A stretch of DNA of 64,000 nucleotides from Butyricicoccus pullicaecorum (GTDB lineage: Bacteria > Bacillota > Clostridia > Oscillospirales > Butyricicoccaceae): the NCBI GenBank assembly GCA_018366035.1, contig JAGZIW010000012.1:4668-68667 (forward strand). The letters are read 5' to 3'. The notes under the pieces were generated by a model that was given only the letters and a program-made list of their open reading frames with translations, was not told the DNA's origin and ran no database searches. Position 1 is the stretch's first letter. Each line of letters starts with the position of its first letter. Made by a program: the position numbers and the translations under genes. Shown piece by piece: positions 23,989 through 33,455 of this stretch.

Positions 23989-24102
23989 CGGAACGTATAC
24001 TAATTTTGTATAATATGTCTGAAAAGGGCAGAAGAATTACATATAAATTAGGTATGAAAAAGAGGAGAAGGACTTGCAAAGCCAAGAAAAAGACGGTATA
24101 AT
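23985..24102 (+). promoter_or_regulatory. Two tandem promoters upstream of the rubredoxin gene
   Basis: P1: TTGACG (23985-23990), 18 bases, TATAAT (24009-24014); the -35 overlaps the cysK stop. P2: TTGCAA (24074-24079), 17 bases, TATAAT (24097-24102). Confidence 0.72.
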
Positions 24103-24201
24103 AAAAATGCAGAAAGGGAATACAAAGTGATAGAAAATCACCTTTCCCTCTCTTCTAAAAGACAAAATATGATAATTTTCTTGCCATAAGGAGAAGTTGA
24201 A

Positions 24202-24363
24202 ATGAACAAGTATGTATGTGATATCTGTGGATATGTTTATGATGAAGCAATTGGTGATGCAGACAACGGTGTAGCAGCTGGTACAACATGGGACGCGCTG
24301 CCGGCAGATTTTGTTTGTCCGCTGTGTGGTGTGGGCAAGGAGTCTTTCTCTAAGATGGACTAA
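24202..24363 (+). CDS. Rubredoxin
   Basis: 53 residues, a one-iron electron carrier used with oxygen- and peroxide-detoxifying partners in anaerobes. The two iron-binding pairs are CDICGYVYD (CxxC) and CPLCGVGKESF (CxxC), with the conserved aromatic and acidic framework between (AGTTWDALPADFVCP). AAGGAGAAG precedes the ATG. It stands alone between two promoters and a terminator. Confidence 0.97.
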   Translation: MNKYVCDICGYVYDEAIGDADNGVAAGTTWDALPADFVCPLCGVGKESFSKMD

Positions 24364-24434
24364 GTCCACAATTTTATAATTTAGATTTACTTTTTCATGA
24401 TTCTGTCTGAAATTCCTATCTTTTATTTTGCACC

Positions 24435-24461
24435 AAAAAGGACGCGGTTTGCGTCCTTTTT
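24435..24461 (+). terminator. Terminator of the rubredoxin gene
   Basis: AAAAAGGACGC and GCGTCCTTTTT form an 11-bp stem with loop GGTTT. Confidence 0.87.
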
Positions 24462-24495
24462 GAATACATTTTCGGAAAAAAGCGATTGTCAATAG

Positions 24496-24532
24496 AAAAC
24501 CGCCTGTTCGGATATTCCGAACAGGCGGTTTT
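24496..24532. terminator. Long hairpin terminator, probably for the minus-strand MATE gene
   Basis: AAAACCGCCTGTTCGGA (24496-24512) pairs perfectly over 17 bp with 24516-24532 around a 3-base loop. The A and T runs fit termination in both directions. It lies 60 bases beyond the MATE stop. Confidence 0.8.
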
Positions 24533-24595
24533 TGCGTATGTAAAATGTGGAGCTGAATAAACGACCACGTTTCATCTCTGGGCTCTTATCATAAG

Positions 24596-25951
24596 CTATT
24601 CGGGCAGCTTGCTGATGAGTTGACGGTGTACACGGTAATACAGCAGCACAGCGGCGAGCAGACCAACGGCTTCTGCCAGCGGGAAAGACAGCCAAACGGC
24701 TGACAGACTGTAACGTGCCAGAAGTGCGGCAAGCGGGAGAATCACAATCAGCTGACGCAGCAGAGCAACAAACAATGATTCGCTGCCGCGTCCCAATCCC
24801 TGCATACAGCCGGAAAGGATCAGCGAGATACCAGCCAGACAGAATGAAGTAGAGATGATACGAATGCCGGGAATACCAATGGCAATCATGGCCTCGGAGG
24901 CGTCGAACAGTCGAAGCAGCGGCACGGGCAACGCTTCAAACAGCAGCGTGCCAACAACCATAATGCCCAGACCGAGAAACATTGCGTAACGGGTGATCCG
25001 TTCAATGCGTCGGCGTTTTTTCGCACCGTAGTTGTAGCCAATCATAGGGATAAGCGCATTGTTCAGACCATAGATTGGCATGAACAGAAAGTTTTGCAGC
25101 TTATAGTAAATGCCGTAAAAGCCAACTGCGGTCTGCGAGAACGGCATTAAGATACGGTTGAAACCGACGGTGAGCACGCTCATTAGTGATTGCTGTAAGG
25201 CGGCGGGCAAGCCAATACGCACGATTTCGCGCAGAATAGCTGCATCTGGTCGGAATCCGCGCAGATGGATATGGACATCGTGATTGAATTTCACATTGAT
25301 GAAAAAACCAATCATCATGGCAACGATTTGGGACAGGACTGTGGCAAGTGCTGCGCCTGTGGTGCCGAGAGCGGGACAGCCCAGCAGACCAAAAATCATA
25401 ATGGGGTCAAGCACGCAGTTGAGAACCGCGCCAATCAGCTGTGTAATCATGTGATAGACGGTGTTGCCTGTTGCCTGCATCAGTCGCTCTGCCGTGAACA
25501 GTAAAAACACACCGCAGGAGGCGACCGAAACAACCGTTACATAGCTGGTTCCCATGTCGATTACGGCAGGGACGTTGGTGAACAGTTCGATGAAGGATCG
25601 ACCAAACAGCAAACCGAGCACAGCAAACAGTATCCAGAAGCAGACAGATAGAAAAATGCCATTGGAGGCGACTGCGTCCGCCTCTTGCTGCTTTTTCTCG
25701 CCCAAACGGCGGGACAGCAGCGCGTTGATGCCAACACCGGTACCGGTTGCCACGGCAATCATCAAAAGCTGTACCGGAAACGCAAGCGTCACTGCGGTCA
25801 ATGCATCTTCACTGATTCGGGCGACAAAGGCACTGTCTACGATGTTGTACAGCGCTTGTACGAGCATGGACAGCATGATGGGAAAGGACATGGTGAGAAT
25901 CAGCCGCCCTTCCGACATGGTACCCATTTTGTTTTCATTTGCATTTTCCAT
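24596..25951 (-). CDS. MATE family efflux transporter
   Basis: 451 residues, about twelve membrane segments. N-terminal signature GRLILTMSFPIMLSMLVQALYNIVDSAFVARI, then GVGINALLSRRLGEKKQQEA, and the second-half repeat VRIGLPAALQQSLMSVLTVGFNRIL with GLNNALIPMIGYNYGAKKRRR. These proteins export drugs, dyes or metabolites using a Na+ or H+ gradient; the substrate is not predictable. Its leader carries the palindrome TCCGAAATCGGA (26038-26049), also found at marR and the betaine-type operon, suggesting control by that MarR regulator. Confidence 0.94.
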   Translation of the reverse strand: MENANENKMGTMSEGRLILTMSFPIMLSMLVQALYNIVDSAFVARISEDALTAVTLAFPVQLLMIAVATGTGVGINALLSRRLGEKKQQEADAVASNGIFLSVCFWILFAVLGLLFGRSFIELFTNVPAVIDMGTSYVTVVSVASCGVFLLFTAERLMQATGNTVYHMITQLIGAVLNCVLDPIMIFGLLGCPALGTTGAALATVLSQIVAMMIGFFINVKFNHDVHIHLRGFRPDAAILREIVRIGLPAALQQSLMSVLTVGFNRILMPFSQTAVGFYGIYYKLQNFLFMPIYGLNNALIPMIGYNYGAKKRRRIERITRYAMFLGLGIMVVGTLLFEALPVPLLRLFDASEAMIAIGIPGIRIISTSFCLAGISLILSGCMQGLGRGSESLFVALLRQLIVILPLAALLARYSLSAVWLSFPLAEAVGLLAAVLLYYRVHRQLISKLPE

Positions 25952-26037
25952 AGAAATCCCCCCTGCTCTGCGCGAAATAGACGGTCAAATCTGAGTATCC
26001 GGCGGGGCTGGGTGACGAGACAAAACACGGCAATCAG

Positions 26038-26110
26038 TCCGAAATCGGATAGTCAGAAAATGAAGTTTTTTTGACACCCTAATTATAGTAGCGCGTTTTT
26101 CAAAAGTCAA
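26038..26110 (-). promoter_or_regulatory. Promoter and putative MarR operator of the MATE gene
   Basis: On the minus strand TTGACT (26105-26110), 17 bases, TATAAT (26082-26087). In the leader lies TCCGATTTCGGACTGATT (26032-26049, minus strand), sharing the TCCG-N4-CGGA palindrome and the following ACTGATT word with the marR region. Confidence 0.75.
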
Positions 26111-26235
26111 GCGGGAAAAACAGATCGGCACAGATACACTTCTATTTGCCTGCAAGGTTTGGAAAAATAGGGAGTATTCCTGTGAATGGGGAAGAGCGGG
26201 AGTACGGTAAAGAGAGGTCTTGCCTATTGGCTGCG

Positions 26236-27588
26236 TTATGTACCAAAGTAAGAAAAGTGCATGTAATCTCGTTTAGATGTCCATGCATCACCACCCCAAG
26301 CAAATCCGTGTGCTGCAAATGCGCGCACGACATCTCCGCCGGCAGGAATGGAGTAGGGATCAAGAATCGGTGTCCAGTGGGAACCGGTTGTTACCTTGAT
26401 GACTTTGCCGTTTTGATCAATGGTACATTCCATATTTTCCATATAGTTGAGGTCGATGGCGGTTCCCTGCCGGTGTTCAGAGCGTGTGCTTGCACGCCAA
26501 GAGTAGCCGCCGGCGTCCTTGATTGGGAACTTTTCATCGCCCTCAAAAATTTCATCGAATACAGCGTGCACTTCATCTGCAATCGCTTTATGTACTTTGA
26601 AGGTTCGAGTTGCAGGGGTTTTCTGTCCACTGGACAGCAAAGACCATACCTTGACAGTAATGTCGACCATGTTGGCTTCTGCTTCTTCTTGTGTGGTATA
26701 ATAATCACCGTTTTCCCCAAAGACAGACAGCTTTTTTTCAGAAACCGTACCGGAAACCGGAATCGGATCGCCCATAATCAAGAGCTGGTCATTTTCTTCG
26801 GATAAATCTGGTTCTGTCTGGGTTGCGCTTTCTGTCTGCTCTGTCTTTCCGTCCGTCTGCGACGCTTTGTCTGTGTCCTGCGGGTTTGTGCCCATAACAG
26901 TGTCATCTGTAATGGTATCAGAAGGCTTGAGCGGCTTGGCATCAAAGCACTCCAAGAAGCGGTTTGCCATAATGAGGGACTGCTCACGGGTCGCGGTGCC
27001 CAACGGATCCAAAAGGGTGAGTGTTTGACCGGCGCGCTCCGGATCGTGAGACTGGGTGACTTCAACCCCCCTTATGATTCCGCTTGAGAGCATGATTTCG
27101 GTTGCAGAAACAGCATAGGGGCGTAAATCTTTACCGTCTGGAAAGGATTTGGCAGATACTGTGATTTTGGGCTTGTCCGCTTCGCAGCGTGTGCGTACAT
27201 TTTCAAGGATCACGCAGAGGTCTTGCCGGCTGACCGGCTCATTCGGAGCAAAATGGTTTTGGTCACGTCCGGAGACGAGCTTCATTTCATAGGCGGTATT
27301 GACATAGGGGTCTTTACAGTCCTTGAAATACACTTTTTTTGTCCGCGGAACCTTTGTTTTTCTTTCGGCTTCATAGAGATTGAGGGCAACCGCACAAAAT
27401 TCGGCACGGGATATGGGCGTGCGTGCATCTAGGGAAGCAAATTTATCGGGAGCCAGTCCAGCGGTTCCGGCTGCCAGCACGTCGGATTTTGCCCACGGAG
27501 AGATCCCTGTGAGTGCATAGGCAGGTGACAGGCTGGAAATGGAGAGTATGGCAGTCAAAAATGTGCACAGTAGACGGGGGTGTTTCAT
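26236..27588 (-). CDS. Secreted S-layer-homology protein with C-terminal VanY-type D,D-carboxypeptidase domain
   Basis: 450 residues. A signal peptide (about 1-25, ending SPAYA) is followed by two to three SLH repeats (about 28-215: ISRAEFCAVALNLYE, AYEMKLVSGRDQNHFAPNEPVSRQDLCVIL, ATEIMLSSGIIRG...ATREQSLIMANRFLE). A Thr/Ser/Asp/Gln-rich linker (about 225-265) follows, then a peptidase M15 domain. In the latter, the zinc-site motifs are SEHRQGTAIDLN (HxxGxAxD) and DYMHFSYFG (the terminal His). SLH repeats anchor it to wall polymers and the enzyme trims D-Ala from peptidoglycan stems. It has its own promoter. Confidence 0.9.
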   Translation of the reverse strand: MKHPRLLCTFLTAILSISSLSPAYALTGISPWAKSDVLAAGTAGLAPDKFASLDARTPISRAEFCAVALNLYEAERKTKVPRTKKVYFKDCKDPYVNTAYEMKLVSGRDQNHFAPNEPVSRQDLCVILENVRTRCEADKPKITVSAKSFPDGKDLRPYAVSATEIMLSSGIIRGVEVTQSHDPERAGQTLTLLDPLGTATREQSLIMANRFLECFDAKPLKPSDTITDDTVMGTNPQDTDKASQTDGKTEQTESATQTEPDLSEENDQLLIMGDPIPVSGTVSEKKLSVFGENGDYYTTQEEAEANMVDITVKVWSLLSSGQKTPATRTFKVHKAIADEVHAVFDEIFEGDEKFPIKDAGGYSWRASTRSEHRQGTAIDLNYMENMECTIDQNGKVIKVTTGSHWTPILDPYSIPAGGDVVRAFAAHGFAWGGDAWTSKRDYMHFSYFGT

Positions 27589-27664
27589 TATTATGAGAAC
27601 TCCTTTCTAAGCCCGTTTGATAAGACAACGGTGAAAAGAAAAATTACAATTTGGTTACAGGTTC

Positions 27665-27693
27665 ATTACATCATATTCCATATAAAATGTCAA
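27665..27693 (-). promoter_or_regulatory. Promoter of the SLH-VanY gene
   Basis: Minus strand: TTGACA (27688-27693), 17 bases, TGTAAT (27665-27670), 77 bases before the start codon. Confidence 0.7.
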
Positions 27694-27774
27694 TTATATT
27701 GACGAAAATCACTTGGCTTTGTTCCACACATTGGAATGTGACCGATTCGGAATAAACAAGCCCTTTGGGGATAA

Positions 27775-27918
27775 CTTTGTGTATGAGGTGGAAAAGTGAT
27801 TACACAAGGCGCAAGAAAAAAGAGAGAAAAATGCGATAAAATGTAACTATTTTAGAAAAAATGTGGCAAAAATACAATAGATAAAAAGTTATACACACAG
27901 TCCACAGGGTTATCCACA
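27775..27918. other. Cluster of DnaA-box-like 9-mers in an AT-rich intergenic region
   Basis: The 365-base gap 27589-27953 has no gene. It holds TTATCCACA at 27910-27918 (perfect DnaA box), TTATACACA at 27889-27897 and, near 27777, TGTGTATGA, an inverted one-mismatch form. The sequence between is very AT-rich. It does not neighbour dnaA, so chromosomal-origin function is not claimed. Confidence 0.45.
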
Positions 27919-27953
27919 AACAAAATAATAGAAATAAAAATAACAAAAGGTAA

Positions 27954-29477
27954 TCATATCATGCGGTCAAGGGTGCGATAGCTGAGGGCCTCTGCAATAT
28001 GGGGAGCATGTATGATATCTGCCTGATCTAGGTCAGCAATGGTGCGTGCAACACGGAGCAATCTGTCATAGGCACGGGCAGTCAGACCGAGTCGGGAAAA
28101 GGCAGCCTCCAGCATCTTTTGACCCTCGGCATCTACGGGACAAAAAGTCGCCATGTGAGAGGGAGGGATCTGTGCATTATAATGAATAGCAGTGGACTGG
28201 AAACGGGCAGTTTGCAGATTGTGCGCTTTATACACACGTGCCCGAATCGTGGCAGAGTTTTCTTCATTTCGGTCTCCGCGTGCTGCAAGTGCAGCGTAGG
28301 AGACCGGTTGGACAGCAACCTGAAGGTCGATGCGGTCGAGCAGCGGACCGGAAAGACGGCGCAGATATTTTGCGACATCAGCAGGCGAGCAGGTACAGCG
28401 CGGTGTGCCATACCAGCCGCATTTACACGGATTCATTGCGGCAATCAACTGAAATCGTGCAGGATAGGTGACCTTGCCTGCAGCACGGGAAATAGAGACA
28501 ACGCCGTCTTCTAGGGGTTGACGCAGCACCTCCAAAACATTGCGGTGAAACTCAGGCAGTTCATCTAAAAACAGGACGCCGTTATGTGCAAGGGAAATAT
28601 CGCCCGGGAGTGGAAGCCGAGAGGCAGAAGCCGATCCGCCGGCAAGCGCCTGTGCAGAGATGGTGTGGTGCGGCGCCCGTATGGGACGGGTGGTCAGCTG
28701 AGCCGCCTCACTGCCGCGTCCCACAGCTGACCAAATACGAATGACTTCCAATTGTTCAGATTCGGAGAGTGGCGGGAGGATTCCGACAAAGCGTTTTGCC
28801 ATCATGCTTTTACCGGAGCCGGGGGAACCGGACAACAAGATGTTATGCCCGCCGGCAGCAGCGATTTCAAAGGCACGCTTGACGGTTTGCTGACCGAGAA
28901 CATCACAAAAATCCGGAATCTCTGGCGGCGGTGACTGCGGCGTGTCGATGGAACAGTCAGGCAGAGGGATATTATGAGATAGGTGCGAAAGCAGAGAGGA
29001 AAGTGTTTCGACAGGGCAGATTGTAATATCCGAGGCAAAGGCTGCTTCGGCAGCATTGGCGGCAGGCAGATAGACACGCTCAAAGCCGGCGTCCCGTGCA
29101 GCCAGCACCATAGAGAGGGCGCCGCGAACGGGACGCAGCGCACCGGTGAGGGAAAGTTCTCCTAAAAACATGGCGTTTTGTTTTGGCGGGCTGATTTGAC
29201 CCGATGCAGCGAGAATGGACAGCAAAATGGGCAAATCATAGACAGGTCCTTCCTTGCGCACATCGGCAGGCGCCAGATTGACGGTGACACGTGAGACGGG
29301 CCATTCATAGCCGGACAATTTGATTGCGGCACGCACCCGTTCGCCTGCTTCGGACACCGCCTTGTCCGGCAATCCCACAATATCCAGACGCGGCAGTCCA
29401 GAGGAAAAAAAGCATTCCACAGAAACGATGTATCCTTCGATACCGGTCAGACCGGCAGAGTGAACCAGAGAAACCAT
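27954..29477 (-). CDS. comM: YifB/ComM family AAA+ ATPase (Mg-chelatase-related)
   Basis: 507 residues from ATG 29477, chosen because GGGGAGG precedes it; the frame is open further upstream. The N-terminal ChlI-like domain reads GYIVSVECFFSSGLPRLDIVGLPDKAVSEAGERVRAAI. The AAA+ core has Walker A GSPGSGKSMMAKR, Walker B GVLFLDELPEF, and the sensor stretch LIAAMNPCKCGWYG with a Cys group (CKCGWYGTPRCTC). The C-terminal Mg_chelatase_C domain ends the protein (GLTARAYDRLLRVARTIADL). In naturally competent bacteria ComM is a branch-migration helicase during transformation. Confidence 0.93.
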   Translation of the reverse strand: MVSLVHSAGLTGIEGYIVSVECFFSSGLPRLDIVGLPDKAVSEAGERVRAAIKLSGYEWPVSRVTVNLAPADVRKEGPVYDLPILLSILAASGQISPPKQNAMFLGELSLTGALRPVRGALSMVLAARDAGFERVYLPAANAAEAAFASDITICPVETLSSLLSHLSHNIPLPDCSIDTPQSPPPEIPDFCDVLGQQTVKRAFEIAAAGGHNILLSGSPGSGKSMMAKRFVGILPPLSESEQLEVIRIWSAVGRGSEAAQLTTRPIRAPHHTISAQALAGGSASASRLPLPGDISLAHNGVLFLDELPEFHRNVLEVLRQPLEDGVVSISRAAGKVTYPARFQLIAAMNPCKCGWYGTPRCTCSPADVAKYLRRLSGPLLDRIDLQVAVQPVSYAALAARGDRNEENSATIRARVYKAHNLQTARFQSTAIHYNAQIPPSHMATFCPVDAEGQKMLEAAFSRLGLTARAYDRLLRVARTIADLDQADIIHAPHIAEALSYRTLDRMI

Positions 29478-29594
29478 ACCAATACCTCCCCGAAAATATG
29501 CAAGTATATGATAGTAATATAATATACTTTTCCTGTGTTTGCCAAGAATTTTCTGAAAATACAAGAGAAATCACAAAATCTCATAGTGGACGGG

Positions 29595-29624
29595 TTTACA
29601 TAATGATGTGAAGTGTGATAAAAT
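29595..29624 (+). promoter_or_regulatory. Promoter of the PFOR gene
   Basis: TTTACA (29595-29600), 18 bases, TAAAAT (29619-29624), about 100 bases before the start codon. Confidence 0.65.
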
Positions 29625-29722
29625 ATTAACGGTAACGTATTTTGCTTTTAGAACCGCACCGATGGTGCGTCGTTCTGCTTTTTTCGTCAATCCGTAATTT
29701 CCATCAAGGAGGATTTCAAAAC

Positions 29723-32700
29723 ATGGCAAGAAAAATGAAGTCCATGGACGGTAACACTGCTGCGGCACATGTGTCGTATGCATTTACTGAGGTTGCGGGT
29801 ATCTACCCGATTACCCCTTCCAGCCCCATGGCAGACAACGTTGACCAGTGGGCAGCCGCTGGCCAGAAGAACATCTTCGGTACGACCGTGAAGGTCATCG
29901 AGATGCAGTCCGAGGCCGGTGCTGCTGGTACTGTGCATGGCTCACTGGCAGCTGGTGCACTGACCACCACCTACACAGCTTCTCAGGGTCTGCTGCTCAT
30001 GATCCCGAACATGTATAAGATTGCGGGCGAGCTGCTTCCCTGTGTATTCCATGTTTCCGCGCGTACGGTTGCTTCCCATGCGCTCAACATTTTCGGTGAC
30101 CACTCTGACGTTATGGCTTGCCGCCAAGTCGGCTTTGCAATGCTCTGCGAAACCAACCCACAGGAAGTCATGGATCTGTCTGCTGTTGCACATCTTGCAA
30201 CACTGAAGTCCCGTGTACCTTTCATCAACTTCTTTGACGGCTTCCGTACTTCCCACGAGATTCAGAAGATTCAGGTATGGGATTACGACGATCTGGCTGA
30301 GATGTGCGACATGGAGGCTGTGGAAGCATTCCGTAAGCGCGCCCTCAATCCGGAGCATCCGGTTATGCGAGGCTCTCATGAGAACGGCGATATCTTCTTC
30401 CAGCACCGCGAGGCTTGCAACAAGTACTATGATGCAGTTCCTGCCATCGTAGAAGAGTATATGGGCAAGGTCAATGCAAAGCTTGGCACCGATTATCAGC
30501 TGTTTAACTACTATGGTGCACCGGACGCTGAGCGCGTGATCATTGCAATGGGCTCCATCTGTGACGTGGCAGAGGAAGTCATCGACTACCTGACCGCACA
30601 TGGTGAAAAGGTTGGTCTGGTCAAGATCCGCCTGTATCGTCCGTTTGCAGCAGATAAGTTTGTTGCAGCAATTCCGGAGAGTGCAAAGAAGATTGCAGTG
30701 CTCGACCGCACCAAGGAGCCGGGCGCACAGGGCGAACCGCTCTACCTCGACGTTGTAACCGCGCTGCGCAATGCAGGCAAGAACGACATCGTTGTAACCG
30801 GCGGCCGTTACGGTCTGGGTTCCAAGGATACCCCGCCGTCTTCTGTATTCGCTGTTTACGACGAACTGAAGAAGGACGAGCCGAAGCATATGTTTACGCT
30901 GGGCATCACCGATGACGTAACCTATCTCTCTCTGGACGAGCAGCCGTCCCCGAACACCGCAGCAGAGGGCACTACGGAGTGTAAGTTCTGGGGTCTTGGC
31001 GGTGATGGTACGGTTGGTGCAAATAAGAACTCCATCAAGATCATCGGTGACCATACAGACAAGTATGTTCAGGCATATTTCCAGTATGACTCTAAAAAGA
31101 CCGGCGGCGTAACCGTTTCGCACCTGCGTTTTGGTGACAAGCCGATTAAGAGCCCATACTATATCAATAAGGCAGACTTTGTTGCCTGCCACAACCCGTC
31201 TTACATCACAAAGCACTTCCCAATCGTGCGCGACGTAAAGCCGGGCGGCGTATTCCTGATTAACTGCCAGTGGACGCCAGAGGAGCTTTCCCATCATTTG
31301 GCAGCTTCTGAGAAGCGCTATATTGCAAAGAACAACATTCAGCTCTATACCATCAATGCAATCGACCTTGCAATTGAAATCGGTATGGGCAAGCGTACCA
31401 ACACCATTCTGCAGTCCGCATTCTTCGCGCTGGCTAAGGTGATGCCTTCTGAGGAAGCAATCCGCTTTATGAAGGACGCTGCAACCAAGTCCTACATGAA
31501 GAAGGGCCAAGATGTGGTTGACATGAACCACAAGGCAATTGATGCAGGTGCAACTGCATTTGTCAAGATCGATGTACCGGCTTCTTGGGCTGATGCACAG
31601 GACGAGGCAAAGGGTGAGGCACTCGTTGGCCGCGAAAAGACCGTTAAGATGGTTGAGGATATCATGGAGCCTGTTGGCCGTATGGACGGTGACTCTCTGC
31701 CAGTATCCGCATTCGCTGGCGATCATGTAGACGGTACCTTTGAGCAGGGCGCTGCTGCTTATGAGAAGCGCGGTGTTGCGGTTACTGTTCCAACATGGAA
31801 CGAGGCAACCTGTATCCAGTGTAACCAGTGTGCTTATGTCTGCCCACATGCGACCATTCGTCCATTCGCGCTGACTGAGGAAGAAGCTGCTGCTGCACCG
31901 GAGGCAACGAAGATCGTTGACATCAAGGCTGGCAAGGGCAAGGGCGTTTATAAGTACGCTCTGGCAATTTCTCCGCTTGACTGCATGGGCTGCGGCGTTT
32001 GTGTTGGCATTTGTCCGACCAAGTCCCTGTCTATGGTTCCGCAGGAACAGGAGGCTGCACAGCAGGATACCTTCGACTATATGGTTGCCAAGGTTTCCGA
32101 GAAGGACGAGATGATCTCCAATAAGTCTGTTAAGGATTCTCAGTTTAAGACACCTCTGCTCGAGTTCTCCGGTTCTTGCGCAGGCTGTGCTGAGACTGCA
32201 TATGCACGTCTGATTACACAGGTTTGCGGCGATCGTATGTATATCTCTAACGCAACTGGCTGTTCCTCCATCTGGGGTGGTCCGGCTGCTACCTCTCCGT
32301 ATACCGTTGATAAGAACGGCTGCGGTCCGGCTTGGGCAAACTCTCTGTTCGAGGACAATGCAGAGCATGGTCTTGGTATGTACTATGGTCAGAAGGCAAT
32401 TCGTGACCGCCTGATTGCAAAGCTTGAAGAAATGGCACAGTCGGAGAATACACCGGCAGAGGCAAAGGCTGCAATTGCGAAGTTCATGGAGACCAAGGAG
32501 GACGGTGCTGCCAATACAGAGGCAACGAAGGCACTCGTAGCAGAGCTGGAAAAGGGCGCTGCTGCTGGCTGCGCACTGTGCAAGGAAGTCCTGTCTGAGA
32601 AGGAATATCTGTCCAAGAAGTCTATCTGGATCTTTGGCGGCGACGGCTGGGCATACGATATCGGCTTTGGCGGTCTGGATCATGTTCTGGCTTCCGGCGA

Positions 32701-33277
32701 GGACGTGAATGTTATGGTATTCGATACCGAGGTATACTCCAACACAGGCGGACAGGCTTCCAAGGCAACCAATATCGGCGCAGTTGCACAGTTTGCTGCT
32801 GCTGGTAAGACGATTGGCAAGAAGTCTCTGGCTGAGATTGCAATGAGCTATGGCTATGTTTATGTAGCACAGATTGCAATGGGTGCAAATCCGGCACAGA
32901 CATTGAAGGCAATTGCTGAGGCTGAGGCTTATCCGGGACCGTCTCTCATCATTGGATATGCACCTTGTGAAATGCACTCCATCAAGGGCGGCATGACCAA
33001 CTGCATGAGCGAGATGAAGAAGGCTGTTGATTGCGGTTACTGGAACATGTTCCGCTTCAATCCGGCACTCAAGGCTGAGGGCAAGAATCCATTTACCCTT
33101 GAGTCCAAGGAGCCGACTGCAAGCTACCGTGACTTTATCATGAATGAGGCACGCTACTCTGCACTGACCCGCTCCTTCCCAGAGCGTGCAGAAAAGCTGT
33201 TTACCGAAGCAGAAGAGGAGTCCAAGAAGAGATTCACACATCTGCAGAAGCTGCAGGCTCTGTACAGCATCGACTAA
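29723..33277 (+). CDS. nifJ: Pyruvate:ferredoxin (flavodoxin) oxidoreductase, single-chain
   Basis: Oxidatively decarboxylates pyruvate to acetyl-CoA, reducing ferredoxin; the central fermentation enzyme in Clostridia. 1184 residues, usual for the fused homodimeric type. Order: domain with YAFTEVAGIYPITPSSPMAD (TPP/pyruvate site), transketolase-like domain with KEPGAQGEPLYLDV, the gamma-type domain with FGDKPIKSPYYI. Then come two [4Fe-4S] motifs, CIQCNQCAYVCPHATI and CMGCGVCVGICPTKSL, and the C-terminal TPP domain with CAGCAETAYARL, NATGCSSIWGG and GGDGWAYDIGFGGLDH. ATG 29723 has AAGGAGGA upstream. Highly biased codon use. A very long antisense frame here is a shadow. Confidence 0.97.
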   Translation: MARKMKSMDGNTAAAHVSYAFTEVAGIYPITPSSPMADNVDQWAAAGQKNIFGTTVKVIEMQSEAGAAGTVHGSLAAGALTTTYTASQGLLLMIPNMYKIAGELLPCVFHVSARTVASHALNIFGDHSDVMACRQVGFAMLCETNPQEVMDLSAVAHLATLKSRVPFINFFDGFRTSHEIQKIQVWDYDDLAEMCDMEAVEAFRKRALNPEHPVMRGSHENGDIFFQHREACNKYYDAVPAIVEEYMGKVNAKLGTDYQLFNYYGAPDAERVIIAMGSICDVAEEVIDYLTAHGEKVGLVKIRLYRPFAADKFVAAIPESAKKIAVLDRTKEPGAQGEPLYLDVVTALRNAGKNDIVVTGGRYGLGSKDTPPSSVFAVYDELKKDEPKHMFTLGITDDVTYLSLDEQPSPNTAAEGTTECKFWGLGGDGTVGANKNSIKIIGDHTDKYVQAYFQYDSKKTGGVTVSHLRFGDKPIKSPYYINKADFVACHNPSYITKHFPIVRDVKPGGVFLINCQWTPEELSHHLAASEKRYIAKNNIQLYTINAIDLAIEIGMGKRTNTILQSAFFALAKVMPSEEAIRFMKDAATKSYMKKGQDVVDMNHKAIDAGATAFVKIDVPASWADAQDEAKGEALVGREKTVKMVEDIMEPVGRMDGDSLPVSAFAGDHVDGTFEQGAAAYEKRGVAVTVPTWNEATCIQCNQCAYVCPHATIRPFALTEEEAAAAPEATKIVDIKAGKGKGVYKYALAISPLDCMGCGVCVGICPTKSLSMVPQEQEAAQQDTFDYMVAKVSEKDEMISNKSVKDSQFKTPLLEFSGSCAGCAETAYARLITQVCGDRMYISNATGCSSIWGGPAATSPYTVDKNGCGPAWANSLFEDNAEHGLGMYYGQKAIRDRLIAKLEEMAQSENTPAEAKAAIAKFMETKEDGAANTEATKALVAELEKGAAAGCALCKEVLSEKEYLSKKSIWIFGGDGWAYDIGFGGLDHVLASGEDVNVMVFDTEVYSNTGGQASKATNIGAVAQFAAAGKTIGKKSLAEIAMSYGYVYVAQIAMGANPAQTLKAIAEAEAYPGPSLIIGYAPCEMHSIKGGMTNCMSEMKKAVDCGYWNMFRFNPALKAEGKNPFTLESKEPTASYRDFIMNEARYSALTRSFPERAEKLFTEAEEESKKRFTHLQKLQALYSID

Positions 33278-33294
33278 GCATCATTATCATATTT

Positions 33295-33326
33295 CAAAAA
33301 AAGCCGTCCAAAAGGGCGGCTTTTTT
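33295..33326 (+). terminator. Terminator of the PFOR gene
   Basis: AAAAAAGCCGTCC and GGGCGGCTTTTTT form a strong stem around AAAA, 20 bases past the stop. Confidence 0.88.
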
Positions 33327-33455
33327 GTGCAAAATGGGAACAAAGTTCACAAAATGTTCCTTGTATTTTTTTGAAAAAGCATTTACACTAGAAACAGTAT
33401 GTCAAATGGCTGTCTGTTTTCAGACGGTTATTCATGCAGAGGAGGAGTTTTAGAT

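Noticed and set aside
24496..24532. Mobile-element inverted repeat
   Set aside because: A single hairpin with flanking A and T runs at the end of convergent genes is explained by termination; no transposase and no second copy in the window.
27589..27953. Chromosomal replication origin
   Set aside because: Only two or three DnaA boxes and no dnaA, dnaN, rpmH or gidA neighbours, so this is reported only as a box cluster.
29942..33241. Very long open frame on the minus strand opposite the PFOR gene (about 1100 codons)
   Set aside because: It lies wholly inside the confident PFOR gene, has no ribosome site, and its composition reflects the codon bias of the sense strand; no family resemblance.
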